This document shows, piece after piece, positions 53,407-64,000 of a stretch of DNA of 64,000 nucleotides (its first letter is position 1; each line of letters opens with the position of its first letter). A program made the translations under genes and the position numbers. This DNA comes from an uncultured Corynebacterium sp. (GTDB lineage Bacteria; Actinomycetota; Actinomycetes; Mycobacteriales; Mycobacteriaceae). The DNA lies in contig NZ_CAMIAN010000002.1 of the NCBI RefSeq assembly GCF_946221155.1, positions 33,565 to 97,564 of the forward strand, read 5' to 3'. The notes under the pieces were generated by a model, which was given only the letters and a program-made list of their open reading frames with translations, was not told where the DNA came from and searched no databases.

Positions 53407-54231
53407 TTAGCGGTTGTACTTGTCCACGAGCAGCAGCTTTGGGTCGCCATCATTTACGCCAAAAAACAACAGTCCCTTCACCCTGCCGTTGTTGTCATCC
53501 ACGGAGACGAGGTAGTAGTCCTCATAATCGTCAACCAGGTACTCGGTCAGGACAAATTGAGCGAGATCGTTGCTCTTGGTGACTTCTCCGGCTTCGAGAG
53601 CGAGGGCGTCAAAGTGCTTATTCATGCCCTCGTATCCGCCGTTGTTCAGGTTGAAGTAATCCCAGTTACCTTCGAAAGCCAAGTCGGCGTGATCGTCGAA
53701 CCACGCCTTGGTCTCGCCCTCCTTGCGCAGATCCAGAAACTCCTGGGAAAGGTTCTTCACTTCTCGCTCATCGCTGAAAAACCAGCTCACACCCTTGTAG
53801 GCTCCTAACAGAACCAGGACTGCGAGGAGGGGGACAATAGCGGCCAAGGTCAGCGCCAGCTTCGAGGAGCGGGCGAACTCGCGTTTCAGTTTGGACGGCT
53901 GCTTTGGCTGCGGGGGCTGCTGGGAAATGGGCTGTGCCTGCGACTGCTGCTGTGGCTGTTGCGGTTGCCCCTGCGCCGGCATTTGCATCTCAGCCAGGTC
54001 ACGCAGCGCGGCAATGTCGATCTCGGGGGCACTCGGATCGTCCAGGCGGGCATCGTACATGCCCCGCTTCGTCGGGTCCGCAATCACCCGACGCGCCACC
54101 TGTAGCTCGTCCTCCCCGCCCGGGTTGGAAGTGTTGCCCGTGCTCAGGCGCTTATCAATATCCTCTGCGATACCCTGAGTACTTGTGCCCCGGTCAATCC
54201 CAAGTGACTCGTACAGGTTGTAATGCGCCAC
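53407..54231 (-). CDS. Membrane protein with degenerate J domain
   Basis: A 274-residue protein. The first 75 residues look like a J domain: YNLYESLGIDRGTSTQGIAE and the end VARRVIADPTKRGMYDARL fit helices I, III and IV, but the HPD motif needed to stimulate Hsp70 is missing (that region reads STGNTSNPGG). A Gln/Pro-rich linker (QPQQPQQQSQAQPISQQPPQ) and a transmembrane helix (LALTLAAIVPLLAVLVLLGA) follow, then an extracellular or cytosolic acidic domain of about 120 residues. The GTG start is chosen for frame; its Shine-Dalgarno is distant. It is first in the run 54231-50890. Confidence 0.75.
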   Translation of the reverse strand: MAHYNLYESLGIDRGTSTQGIAEDIDKRLSTGNTSNPGGEDELQVARRVIADPTKRGMYDARLDDPSAPEIDIAALRDLAEMQMPAQGQPQQPQQQSQAQPISQQPPQPKQPSKLKREFARSSKLALTLAAIVPLLAVLVLLGAYKGVSWFFSDEREVKNLSQEFLDLRKEGETKAWFDDHADLAFEGNWDYFNLNNGGYEGMNKHFDALALEAGEVTKSNDLAQFVLTEYLVDDYEDYYLVSVDDNNGRVKGLLFFGVNDGDPKLLLVDKYNR

Positions 54232-54280
54232 GGCTTAGGTCAGCTCCCATCCTTAGAACGTCGTTATACAGGCATTTACC

Positions 54281-55066
54281 TTAACTTAAATCCCGCAGCT
54301 CGTGGTTGAGAGAATCCAATTCGCCCCCACCGGCCATCTCCAACGTCAGCTGTTCCAGAGTGACCTCGGAGTAGTCCGCGTCCAGGGTCTGCTCCCCCAT
54401 GTTCAGCAGCACAAAGTGACTGCCCACCAGGTAGGCGTGGTGGGGGTTGTGGGTAATCAGCACCACGCCTACCCCACCCTCGGCGGCGGACTTAATGAAG
54501 CGCAGCACCATTCCGGATTGTTTGACGCCCAACGCTGCGGTTGGCTCGTCCAGAATGATTACTCGCGCACCGAAGTACACAGCCCGCGCAATAGCTACGA
54601 CCTGCCGCTGACCGCCGGAAAGGTTGGCGATGGGCACCTCGACATCGTCCAGGTGCACTCCCATCTTCTCCAACTCCTCGGACGCAATACGGCGCATCTC
54701 ATCGGCACGCAACAAGCCGAAGCGTCCGGTGAGCTCTTGGCCCAAAAAGAAGTTGCGCCACACGGACATCTGCCCGACCACGGCCAGATCCTGGTACACC
54801 GTGGCGATGCCCTTATCCAGGGCATCCTTCGGGCCATTGAAACTGACTTCCTCGCCGTCGACCAACAACTCGCCACTGGTGTGCTTGTGGCGGCCGGCGA
54901 GGATCTTGATGAGTGTGGACTTGCCCGCGCCGTTGTCACCCAGGATGCAGGTCACTTTGCCGGGATAGATATCCAAGTCAATGTCCTTCAGCACGTGGAC
55001 ATCGCCATAGTCCTTGGCCACATTGCGAAGGCTGATAATCGGGGTGGCGTCAGTAGAAGAAGACAT
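54281..55066 (-). CDS. Sugar ABC transporter ATP-binding protein (CUT2-type, single domain)
   Basis: A 261-residue ATPase with Walker A GDNGAGKSTLIKIL, signature LSGGQRQVVAIA and Walker B RVIILDEPTAALG. It has only one nucleotide-binding domain, the FrcA-like form, rather than the tandem RbsA type. The permease ends exactly one base before this start. The substrate is a sugar or possibly a nucleoside. It is the third gene of the set SBP-permease-ATPase. Confidence 0.92.
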   Translation of the reverse strand: MSSSTDATPIISLRNVAKDYGDVHVLKDIDLDIYPGKVTCILGDNGAGKSTLIKILAGRHKHTSGELLVDGEEVSFNGPKDALDKGIATVYQDLAVVGQMSVWRNFFLGQELTGRFGLLRADEMRRIASEELEKMGVHLDDVEVPIANLSGGQRQVVAIARAVYFGARVIILDEPTAALGVKQSGMVLRFIKSAAEGGVGVVLITHNPHHAYLVGSHFVLLNMGEQTLDADYSEVTLEQLTLEMAGGGELDSLNHELRDLS

Positions 55067-56062
55067 TTAGCTGCGACCTCCAGAAGTGAACTTGGAGACA
55101 GAATTGTTGGTGAGCACCGCAAAGAGCAGCATGGCTCCCAGGAAGAACTTGAACCAATCCGGGTTCCACCCCGCGTAGACGATTCCCTGGTTCGTCATAC
55201 CGAAGATCAGTGCACCGATAGCCGTACCGATGGCGGTACCGCGCCCACCTGTAAGCGCGCAGCCACCGATGACCGCGGCGATGATGTAGAGGAACTCGTT
55301 GCCCACACCCTGGCCAGCCTGGATCGAATCGAAGGCGAAGAGGTTGTGCATGCCCACGAACCAAGCGGCGAATCCGACGAACATGAACAGGATCACCTTC
55401 ACGCGGCGAACGGGCACGCCGGTAGCGCGGGCGGCCTCAGCATCGCCACCAACGGCAAAGATCCAGTTACCAAAGCGCGTCTTGAACAGCAGCACACTGG
55501 CCAGAGCTACGAAGAGGAGCCACCAGAAGACGATGGTCTTGACCTCCACACCGAAAATGTTGATCGAGGAAGCGAAAACGGCCTTGGCGGATTCGAAGCC
55601 TTCCATGTCAGCGATTGACGGGGTGGCAACCTGGCCGGTGACCAGCTTCGTGACGGCCAGGTTGATGCCCTGCAGCATCAGGAACGCGGCCAGGGTGATG
55701 AGGAACGACGGGATGCCCGTGCGCATCACCATCATCCCGTTGAAGGCACCGATCGCCAGGGCGATGAACAGGGAGAGGACCACGCCCACCCAGGAGTTCA
55801 GCCAAAAGTTGTAGTTCAACATCGTGGCCGCCAAGGCGGCGGTGGTGACAGCTACGCCGGAAGACAGGTCGAACTCGTCGCCGATCATCAGCAGGCCGAC
55901 GGCCAACGAAATGATGCCCATCGTGGAGCTGGCATACAGCACCGTGGAGAATGCATCCAGGGAGCGGAACGAGGGAGCCACGACCATAAACAGCGCAAAG
56001 ATCAGGACTGCGCCGAGCACCGAGGTGAACTCGGGGCGTTTAAGTACATTCATCGCCTTCAT
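55067..56062 (-). CDS. Sugar ABC transporter permease (CUT2/RbsC-like)
   Basis: A 331-residue protein with 8-10 membrane helices and the family features LAVGLLMIGDEFDLSSG, SFLITLAAFLMLQGINLAVTK and the EAA-like loop region AARATGVPVRRVKVILF. The ATG overlaps the SBP stop (ATGA). It pairs with the adjacent ATPase and binding protein. Orthologues import ribose, fructose or inositol; this one cannot be assigned. Confidence 0.92.
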   Translation of the reverse strand: MKAMNVLKRPEFTSVLGAVLIFALFMVVAPSFRSLDAFSTVLYASSTMGIISLAVGLLMIGDEFDLSSGVAVTTAALAATMLNYNFWLNSWVGVVLSLFIALAIGAFNGMMVMRTGIPSFLITLAAFLMLQGINLAVTKLVTGQVATPSIADMEGFESAKAVFASSINIFGVEVKTIVFWWLLFVALASVLLFKTRFGNWIFAVGGDAEAARATGVPVRRVKVILFMFVGFAAWFVGMHNLFAFDSIQAGQGVGNEFLYIIAAVIGGCALTGGRGTAIGTAIGALIFGMTNQGIVYAGWNPDWFKFFLGAMLLFAVLTNNSVSKFTSGGRS

Positions 56063-57084
56063 CGCAGTCCTTCCTTGGCCGCGTCCGCGATGGTGTCCAC
56101 GTTGGACTTATCCACGAACGACGGGCCGGTGAGTACCGGCTGGCCGCCGCCCACCGTGGAACCATTGCGCTTAGCCAACCAAAGTGCGTCGATGGCCATG
56201 TAGCCCTGCAGGTAAGGCTGCTGGTCCACGGCCCACTCGATGGTGCCCTTCTTGATCGCGGCGACGAGCTCCGCATTGGTGTCGAAGGTGGAGATCTTCG
56301 CCTCGGAGCCAGCCTGCTCCTTGGCCTGCACGGCCGTCAATGCGACAGGGGCGACCAGGCCCATGACCCAGTCAATGTCCTTCTGCTGTGCCAGCTTGGC
56401 CTGCACGGTGGACTGCACGCTGGTCAGATCCATGCCGTTGACGTAGAGGTTCTCCACGGAACCGCCGCCGAGGCCCTTCTTGATGCCCGCGCAGCGGGAC
56501 TCCTGGCTGGGGTTGCCCTGCTCGTGGATGACGCACAGCACCTTCTTGGCGCCATCCTTCGACAGGCGCTCGCCGGCCCGCTCGCCGGCGACGGACTCGT
56601 CCTGCCCGAAAAAGGCGCTCACGTCGTACTTCTTGTAGTGCTCCATACCGGAGTTCAGACCGACCACGGGAATGTCTGCCTTCGCCGCACGCTTCGCCAC
56701 CGGCCCCAGGGCCTCCGGGGTGGGCATGGTCAGCGCCAGGCCGTCGACGTTGGAGTCGATAGCATTCTGCACCAGGTTCGCCTGGTCTGGTGCCTGTGGG
56801 GAAGAACTGTAGCGAAGTTCCAGGTTATTCTTCTGGGCGGCATCCTCCGCGCCCGCGCGGACGAGGTCCCAGAAGGTATCGCCCGGCGCGCCGTGGCTCA
56901 CCATCGCCACGGTGTAGCGCGGGGTATCCACTCCCCCGCCGCCGTCGCCGGATGCGCCGCCGCGCGGTCGTCCGCCAGTTGCCGAGCACGCAGTAAGAGC
57001 CGCGCCCGTGCAGATAACCACCAGCATCGCCACGGCGCGGCGGAGGTTGAACTTGTTTCCCCATGAATTGGACATGCAGAGCAT
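56059..57084 (-). CDS. Sugar-binding lipoprotein of CUT2-type ABC transporter
   Basis: A 341-residue type 1 periplasmic-binding-protein-like lipoprotein. The signal peptide (AVAMLVVICTGAALTACSA) ends in a lipobox with a Cys about 33, then a Gly-rich linker. The binding fold shows YTVAMVSHGAPGDTFWDLV, ADIPVVGLNSGMEHYK and the hinge DTNAELVAAI. An alternative ATG lies at 57075. The nearby adenosine deaminase gene (57148, same strand) raises the chance that the substrate is a nucleoside, but that is only context. Confidence 0.9.
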   Translation of the reverse strand: MLCMSNSWGNKFNLRRAVAMLVVICTGAALTACSATGGRPRGGASGDGGGGVDTPRYTVAMVSHGAPGDTFWDLVRAGAEDAAQKNNLELRYSSSPQAPDQANLVQNAIDSNVDGLALTMPTPEALGPVAKRAAKADIPVVGLNSGMEHYKKYDVSAFFGQDESVAGERAGERLSKDGAKKVLCVIHEQGNPSQESRCAGIKKGLGGGSVENLYVNGMDLTSVQSTVQAKLAQQKDIDWVMGLVAPVALTAVQAKEQAGSEAKISTFDTNAELVAAIKKGTIEWAVDQQPYLQGYMAIDALWLAKRNGSTVGGGQPVLTGPSFVDKSNVDTIADAAKEGLR

Positions 57085-57147
57085 TTTGCCAGTTCACAGG
57101 GGCAAAACCCAACCGCAATCTGGCCAACTTAAAGCATTCAGATGCGT

Positions 57148-58479
57148 CTAGCTGGAGGTTTGGTCGCCCGGCTCGCCGTCGCTTTCCTCATCGTCAAGGC
57201 TGAGGCCCAGCTCCTCCAGCTCCGCCTTGAGGTTCTCCATGGATAGCTCAATATCCTGCTGGCCCGCGCCCGCCGCGGCACCCTGGAGCTGACCATGGCC
57301 GTGCGGCTGGCCGTGGCCATGCAGACGCTGCATGCCGTTGGAAAACTCGGTGCCCTCTTCATCACCTGCATCCAGAGCATCGTCTGGCAGGTTGTTGCCA
57401 GCCTCGGCGTAGGCCGGGTAGATCACATTGCGCTCCAGGTCCTCACGCAGTCCCTCATCGCAGTACGCCACCTGCAGGGCATTGCTCGTAAGCTCCAGCA
57501 GCTGCCACAACTCCAGGTCGCAGTGCTCGGCCAGCAGCTCAAATTCGCGAGTCATCGTAGTGCCGGACACCAGGCGGTTGTCCGTGTTCACGGTGCAGAA
57601 GAAGCCCATCTCGTACAGCAAGCCAAACGGGTGGTCCGCCACGTCATCGCAGATTCCCGTCTGCGTGTTGGAGGTGGGGCAGATCTCCAGGGCGATGTGC
57701 TGGTCGCGCATGAAGCGGGCGACCTGCCCCAGCTCGATACCGCTCATGGTGGCATTAAAGTCCTCGTACACGCGCACACCGTGGCCGATACGTCGGGCAC
57801 CCTGCGCTAGGGCGTCACGAAGAGAGTCCACACCGGCGGCCTCACCGGCGTGAATGGTGAAAGGAATAAGGTTCTTACGCAGCAGGTCGAACGCAGCGGC
57901 GTGCTTCGACGGCGGGAAGCCATCCTCGGCGCCGGCGATGTCGAAGCCCACTACGTATCCCTCGCCCGGGGTGTGCTCGCCGTAGTTGTCCACCGTGAGC
58001 TGAGCGATCTCCTCGGAACGATCCGCGTGGCGCATGGCGCACAGGATCAGGCGCACGTGGATGCGCCCGCCGCGCTCAGCAACCAGGCGCTCGCCCTCCT
58101 TGACACCCTGCACAGTGGCATCGACTACCTCCTGCAGGGAAAGACCATCAGCCTGGTGCTGCTCGGGGGCGTAGCGCAGCTCGGCGTAGCAGACATTATC
58201 TGCAGCCAAGTCCTCGACGGCCTCGCGGGTGATACGCACCAGCCCCTCGGCAGTCTGCATGACGGCGGTGGTGTGGTCGAAGGTGGTGAGGTAAGTAGGC
58301 AGGTCGCCGGAATTCGCCGCCTCGTAGAACCACTTCTCCAGCTCCGTCGGGTCGGTGGTGGGCAGCTCGTAGCCGATCTTCTCGGCGAGCTCGACCAGGG
58401 TGGCGGGGCGCACGCCGCCGTCGAGGTGGTCGTGAAGCTCTACTTTGGGAAGGGACGCGATGATGTCAGAGTCAATCAT
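57148..58479 (-). CDS. add: Adenosine deaminase with C-terminal Gly/His/Gln tail
   Basis: The enzyme deaminates adenosine to inosine in the cytosol. Zinc and catalytic residues are seen in LPKVELHDHLDGGVRP (HxH), HAGEAAGVDSLRDAL and ALEICPTSNTQTG, with the SNxxx end and a final Asp region (CTVNTDNRLVSGT). The core ends near residue 370; about 75 more residues follow, including HGHGQPHGHGQLQGA and an acidic helix. This tail is not part of the standard enzyme. ATG at 58479 gives 443 residues, with TAGGA upstream; an in-frame ATG at 58500 is less likely. Confidence 0.93.
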   Translation of the reverse strand: MIDSDIIASLPKVELHDHLDGGVRPATLVELAEKIGYELPTTDPTELEKWFYEAANSGDLPTYLTTFDHTTAVMQTAEGLVRITREAVEDLAADNVCYAELRYAPEQHQADGLSLQEVVDATVQGVKEGERLVAERGGRIHVRLILCAMRHADRSEEIAQLTVDNYGEHTPGEGYVVGFDIAGAEDGFPPSKHAAAFDLLRKNLIPFTIHAGEAAGVDSLRDALAQGARRIGHGVRVYEDFNATMSGIELGQVARFMRDQHIALEICPTSNTQTGICDDVADHPFGLLYEMGFFCTVNTDNRLVSGTTMTREFELLAEHCDLELWQLLELTSNALQVAYCDEGLREDLERNVIYPAYAEAGNNLPDDALDAGDEEGTEFSNGMQRLHGHGQPHGHGQLQGAAAGAGQQDIELSMENLKAELEELGLSLDDEESDGEPGDQTSS

Positions 58480-58526
58480 GTCTAACGATCCTAGCTGCAT
58501 TCGCGCCCCACGCTCGCAGCTGGCCG

Positions 58527-59609
58527 CTAGCGCTTGAAGATTCTGGTGACCAACCCGCCAACAACCACGCCCGCGGCTGCGCCGACGCCGAGCAGGCCGG
58601 CGCGGTTGGCGTCGGTACTGCCCGCACGAACCTCCTGGCGCACGCGAATGACGGCGGCCGGCGGCGCATCCGGGCGCAGGTTAGCCAGGGATTCCGGCGT
58701 GGTCGCAGCCCACGCGGAGCAGTACAACAGGATTCGCCAGATGAAGTACATCAGCACCATCACACCGATCACCGGGCCGAAGGCCGCGCCGGCGGGGTTG
58801 GAGAGCGCATTGGAGAAGAACACGGTGGCGAACTGCTTGAAGACCTCGAACAGAACCGCACCGATGATGGCGGCCTTCACCGCGGACTTGCGAGGCACCT
58901 TGGTGCGCGGCAGGTAGAGGATCATCCAGAAGAACACACAGAAGTTGGCGATCAGCGCCACCAACAGGGCCACCGCGAAGGTGATGTAGCGAATGCCCGG
59001 CACATCAGCCAGCCCGACTGCATCCAGCAGCTGGGTCGTCAGACCGGAGTTACCAATGGTGGTGATGGCGAAAGCAGCGATCAAGGAAACCAGCAGGCCG
59101 ATCAGGCCGATCAGGTCCTTAACCTTGCCGGATACGAAGCCGGCGGGCTTGCCGTCGACCTTCCACATCTCGGAAACACCCAAACGCAGGTTGGCGATCC
59201 AGCCCAGTCCGGTCCACAGAGCCAGCAGAAGACCGATGGAGAACACGGACTTCCTCTGTTCAATGGACTGCTCAATGATGGTCTGCAGTACCCCTCCCAT
59301 GTTGCCGTCGCCCATGTTGGCGACCTTGTCCATGACGTCGTTCAGGAGCCGCTCGTTACCCGCCAGAATCATGGCCAGCACAGCTAGGGTTAGCATCATC
59401 AGCGGGAAGATCGTCATCACCGAGAAGTAGGTGATGCCGGCGGCGTATTGATTGCCGCCTTGCTCGGTGTACCGATCCTGCATCCGCAGCACGTGGTCCA
59501 GCCACGGCCACTTGTCGCGGTACTTATCCAGCGGACCCGGATCGTCCTTGCGGGATCGCTCCACGCCGTAGTTATCCAGCTTTTTCTTGTCAGGATCGGT
59601 GGTCGCCAA
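58527..59609 (-). CDS. YihY/virulence factor BrkB family membrane protein
   Basis: A 360-residue protein with about six transmembrane helices, typical of the YihY/BrkB family (once called ribonuclease BN). Visible segments are GGNQYAAGITYFSVMTIFPL, ILAGNERLLNDVMDKVA and LFEVFKQFATVFFSNALSN, then VMVLMYFIWRILLYCSAWAA. A charged N-terminus of about 40 residues contains the basic VERSRKDD segment. Function is not known; some members are involved in transport or stress. It lies downstream of trpS and is separated from it by a terminator. Confidence 0.9.
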   Translation of the reverse strand: MATTDPDKKKLDNYGVERSRKDDPGPLDKYRDKWPWLDHVLRMQDRYTEQGGNQYAAGITYFSVMTIFPLMMLTLAVLAMILAGNERLLNDVMDKVANMGDGNMGGVLQTIIEQSIEQRKSVFSIGLLLALWTGLGWIANLRLGVSEMWKVDGKPAGFVSGKVKDLIGLIGLLVSLIAAFAITTIGNSGLTTQLLDAVGLADVPGIRYITFAVALLVALIANFCVFFWMILYLPRTKVPRKSAVKAAIIGAVLFEVFKQFATVFFSNALSNPAGAAFGPVIGVMVLMYFIWRILLYCSAWAATTPESLANLRPDAPPAAVIRVRQEVRAGSTDANRAGLLGVGAAAGVVVGGLVTRIFKR

Positions 59610-59658
59610 AGGGACGGCCCTTCCTTCCGGTCATCTCGTCTTGAAAGTTCTTCACATT

Positions 59659-59691
59659 AGTAAAGCACGGCGGGGGCTGCCGTGCTTTACT
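59659..59691 (-). terminator. Strong hairpin downstream of trpS
   Basis: AGTAAAGCACGGC (59659-59671) and its perfect complement GCCGTGCTTTACT (59679-59691) form a 13-bp stem with a 7-nt loop. It lies about 45-77 nt past the trpS stop and before yihY. The U-run is inside the stem, so it may act through stem strength. Confidence 0.7.
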
Positions 59692-59735
59692 GATTCGCGT
59701 TACTGCCTCGCGTCTGCTTCCGCGATGTTGCTTCG

Positions 59736-61647
<1,912 letters not shown>

Positions 61648-61654
<7 letters not shown>

Positions 61655-62646
61655 GCGTACTCCACAAGCACCGGAGAGTGGTCGGACCAACGCTCGTCGT
61701 AGGCTGCTGCCTTATCCACCCACACGTTGTTGGCGGTCAGCGCGCGTTCCAGCATGCCGCGGGTGGCCACCTGCAGGTCGATGCGCCACCCCGCGTCGGT
61801 ATCGAAGGCCTGGCCGCGATAGGTCCACCAGGAGTACGGCCCGGCCTGGTCGGGCAGCAGCCGGCGCATCACGTCGAAGTAGTGCGGTTCCTGCGCCGCG
61901 CCGGCAGCCAGGCGGGCTGCGGCGAGGTCTCCCGGGGCATAGTCCACTGCCCCGAAGAAATCTCCGGCCACGCCCGCGGGGTTGCCATTGCGTCCGGCAT
62001 CCTCGGCGTCCGCCACCTGGGTGGCATCATCCGGGAAGGTGCCCAGCAAGGAATCCATGAAGGCCCGCTCGTCGGGCAAGAAGCCGGACTTCTTACGGTT
62101 GGTCTTCCAGTTCTTCAGATCTTCGCGGCGGTGGCAAATGTTCCAGTCTCCGCCGACCACTAGCTCGAGGTGTCCAGTCTGGTCGGCCTGTGCCGCCCGG
62201 TTTTGCAGGTACTCGCCGAAGGAATCGAGGAAGCGATACTTCTCGTCCTGCTTCTCCGTTCCCGCCGCACCGCTGGGCAGGTACAGGGAGGCCACGCGCA
62301 CCGGCAGTTCTCCGGCATCCACTGTGGCCTCGATGTAGCGGCCGGAGTCGGCAAACTCCTCAGCTCCGAAGCCGATTTCCACATCTCGTAGCGGTAAACG
62401 CGACAGGATGGCCACCCCGGCCCGTCCCTTTGCAGCGGCCGGAGCCTGAGCCAGGTGCCACTCATCCAGGACGGGCTCCAGGGCAGCGCGCGTCTGTTTC
62501 TCGTCCGCGCGCACCTCCTGCATCAGCACTACGTCCGCTGGCGTAGCCTCCAGCCACGGCAGGATCCCCTGGTTGCCCTCGTGGCGCACCTTCGCTGCCG
62601 CCCGAATTCCATTGACATTGACCGTCGCGATAGTGAGTGACTTCAT
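61648..62646 (-). CDS. xth: Exodeoxyribonuclease III
   Basis: An AP endonuclease/exonuclease of the EEP superfamily for base excision repair. Motifs are IATVNVNGIRAAAKV, LMQEVRADEKQ (metal Glu), VASLYLPSG, VGGDWNICHRREDLKNW and the final SDHSPVLVEY (catalytic His). At 332 residues it is slightly long for the family. It starts the xth-UPF0126-trpS run and overlaps UPF0126 by 7 bp. Confidence 0.94.
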
Positions 62647-62705
62647 GAGTCCCTACCCTACTAACCCGGCCTACCAACCCCCGCTTTCCCTTAAAGCTTT
62701 AGAAC

Positions 62706-63950
62706 CTACGCCCGGGCGGCTGCAAGCTTACGGCGTCGTAGATAGTAGGCAGGAATCCACAACAGAGCGCCACAGGCGGCCATCGCCGCACCGGCGAGCG
62801 CCGGGGTGGAGTAACCATAACCAGCGGCGATGACGGCACCGCCGACCGCCGCTCCCGCCGCGTTAGCCATGTTCAGCGCAGAGTGGTTCAGCGCCGCAGC
62901 GAGGGTCTGCGCCTCGCCCGCGACATCCATCAGGCGGGTTTGCAGGTTGGGCACCAGGGTGGAGCCCAGCAAACCGATGACACCGAAGTTGATGATGCCC
63001 GCCACCGCGTTGTGAGACAGGAAGTAGAAGGCGGAGAGGACGACAATCAGCGACAGCAGGGTGCCGAGGATCGCGTACTCCAGGTTCCGGTCGGCCAGCA
63101 CACCGCCGATATACGTGCCGATGACCATGCCAATGCCGTAGACCATCAGCGGAATCCATATGAGGTTTCCGTTGAAGCCCGCGTTTTCGGTCAGGGTCCA
63201 AGAAATATAGGTGTAGACCGCGAACATGCCACCGAAGCCGACGGTGCCGATGGCGAGAGTCATGAGAACCTGCGAGTTCACCAGTGCGCCGAGTTCCGTC
63301 AGCGGCTTGGTGCGCGGCATCAGCGTCATGTGCGGCACCGTAAACCACAGGGCAACAAGGGTAATCACACCGATGGCCGCGACCATCGCGAACGCTGCGT
63401 TCCACCCGAAGGTGGAGCCCAGCCACTGCGCAATCGGCACGCCAATGACCGTGGCGATGGAAAGCCCCATGCCCGTCAACGCCACGGCTTTACCGCGCTT
63501 GCCATTCGGCGCCATGGATGCGGCGATCAACGCTGTGACGGAGAAGTACGCGCCGTGCGGGAAGCCCGCAATGAAGCGGGAAAGCATCAAAATCCCGTAG
63601 GAGTGCGCGAAGACACTCAGGCCGTTGCCGATCACAAACGCGGCCATCAGCAGCAGCGCCAAGCGGCGGCGCGGGATCGAGCCCGTGAGCGTGGTGATCA
63701 GCGGGGCGCCGACGACCACGCCCAGCGCATAGGCGGAAATCACGTGGCCGGCCTGATCCTCCGAGATGGAGAAATCTTCCGCGATGAGGTTCAGCAACCC
63801 CATCGCCACAAACTCCGTGGTGCCGATACCGAAACCGCCCAGGGCCATCGCCACCATGGCGATGTAACGGTGGCGGGTGGAGATTTCCGTCTGCCGCGGC
63901 ACCGGGCGGCGGGAAGGCAACTTTGTAAGTTTCGTTTCACTCACGGGCAT
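62706..63950 (-). CDS. MFS transporter (DHA1/AraJ-like exporter)
   Basis: A 414-residue transporter with 12 hydrophobic segments and a cytosolic N-terminus. The region MALGGFGIGTTEFVAMGLLN and the loop after helix 2, with PRRRLALLLMAAFV, are typical of the AraJ-like arabinose/drug efflux group. Substrate is unknown. An ATG at 63950 and GTG at 63944 are both possible; I see no strong Shine-Dalgarno for either. The 50 bp to the window edge contain nothing recognisable. Confidence 0.88.
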   Translation of the reverse strand: MPVSETKLTKLPSRRPVPRQTEISTRHRYIAMVAMALGGFGIGTTEFVAMGLLNLIAEDFSISEDQAGHVISAYALGVVVGAPLITTLTGSIPRRRLALLLMAAFVIGNGLSVFAHSYGILMLSRFIAGFPHGAYFSVTALIAASMAPNGKRGKAVALTGMGLSIATVIGVPIAQWLGSTFGWNAAFAMVAAIGVITLVALWFTVPHMTLMPRTKPLTELGALVNSQVLMTLAIGTVGFGGMFAVYTYISWTLTENAGFNGNLIWIPLMVYGIGMVIGTYIGGVLADRNLEYAILGTLLSLIVVLSAFYFLSHNAVAGIINFGVIGLLGSTLVPNLQTRLMDVAGEAQTLAAALNHSALNMANAAGAAVGGAVIAAGYGYSTPALAGAAMAACGALLWIPAYYLRRRKLAAARA

Positions 63951-64000
63951 CGCTCGCTTTCATCTGTTAGTTGTTGGGGCGGGTAAATGGGCTGATGGAT

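Overview
The window is a high-GC (about 60% by eye) actinobacterial chromosome segment, almost certainly from a Corynebacterium. The evidence is gene order: adenosylhomocysteinase, thymidylate kinase, MtrA, MtrB, LpqB, ComF-like, long HPF and SecA lie in one block; WhiB2 sits beside a DUF3499 gene, a Zincin_1-type gene, the GDP-mannose and rhamnose genes and an LCP protein; and birA, a carboxyltransferase gene, accE, maf, thiosulfate sulfurtransferase and accBC lie together. Several features (a lone degenerate carboxyltransferase at the accD locus, no prpB in the prp operon) suggest a lipid-requiring member such as the C. jeikeium group. That species placement is inference.

Layout. 1-10155: SecA (3' end outside the window), HPF, and a minus-strand operon ahcY-tmk-mtrA-mtrB-lpqB-comF that joins methyl-cycle and dTMP enzymes to the envelope two-component system. 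10231-20839: cell-envelope precursor region with manA, phosphomannomutase, whiB2, mannose-1-phosphate guanylyltransferase, rhamnosyltransferase, rmlD and an LCP ligase. 20832-27522: two paralogous ABC-2 exporters, an HNH/DUF222 protein and a NarL/LuxR-type two-component system. 27538-34191: an SDR enzyme, an AT-richer orphan gene, purE/purK, a PH-domain protein, birA, carboxyltransferase, accE, maf. 34188-43843: prpC/prpD, a Cj0069-family ATP-grasp-like protein, sulfurtransferase, accBC, a membrane protein, glpK, a DUF1707 protein. 43824-48067: M20 amidohydrolase and purine/pyrimidine salvage (punA, pmmB, upp). 48156-54231: accessory-looking region with a helical partner gene, an NlpC/P60 protein, a 56-residue mini-protein, a 420-residue protein of unknown function, and four membrane proteins, three with Asn/Gln/Pro-rich tails and one with a degenerate J domain. 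54281-63950: CUT2-type sugar ABC transporter, adenosine deaminase with a Gly/His tail, YihY, trpS, a UPF0126 channel, xth and an MFS exporter.

Organisation. Genes are tightly packed; the largest gap is 288 bp (15371-15658), which is rich in regulatory signals for whiB2. Six convergent gene pairs overlap at their 3' ends and a seventh abuts. At least seven genes show a -10-like hexamer ending 7-8 nt before the start codon, and most of these have no Shine-Dalgarno sequence, the signature of leaderless transcripts.

I saw no rRNA operon, recognisable tRNA, CRISPR array, insertion sequence or prophage. tRNA and ncRNA absence was judged by eye only. The most novel-looking parts are the NlpC/P60 trio, the Gln/Pro/Gly-rich membrane cluster, the GTCAC repeat array upstream of whiB2, and the apparently catalytically dead carboxyltransferase.
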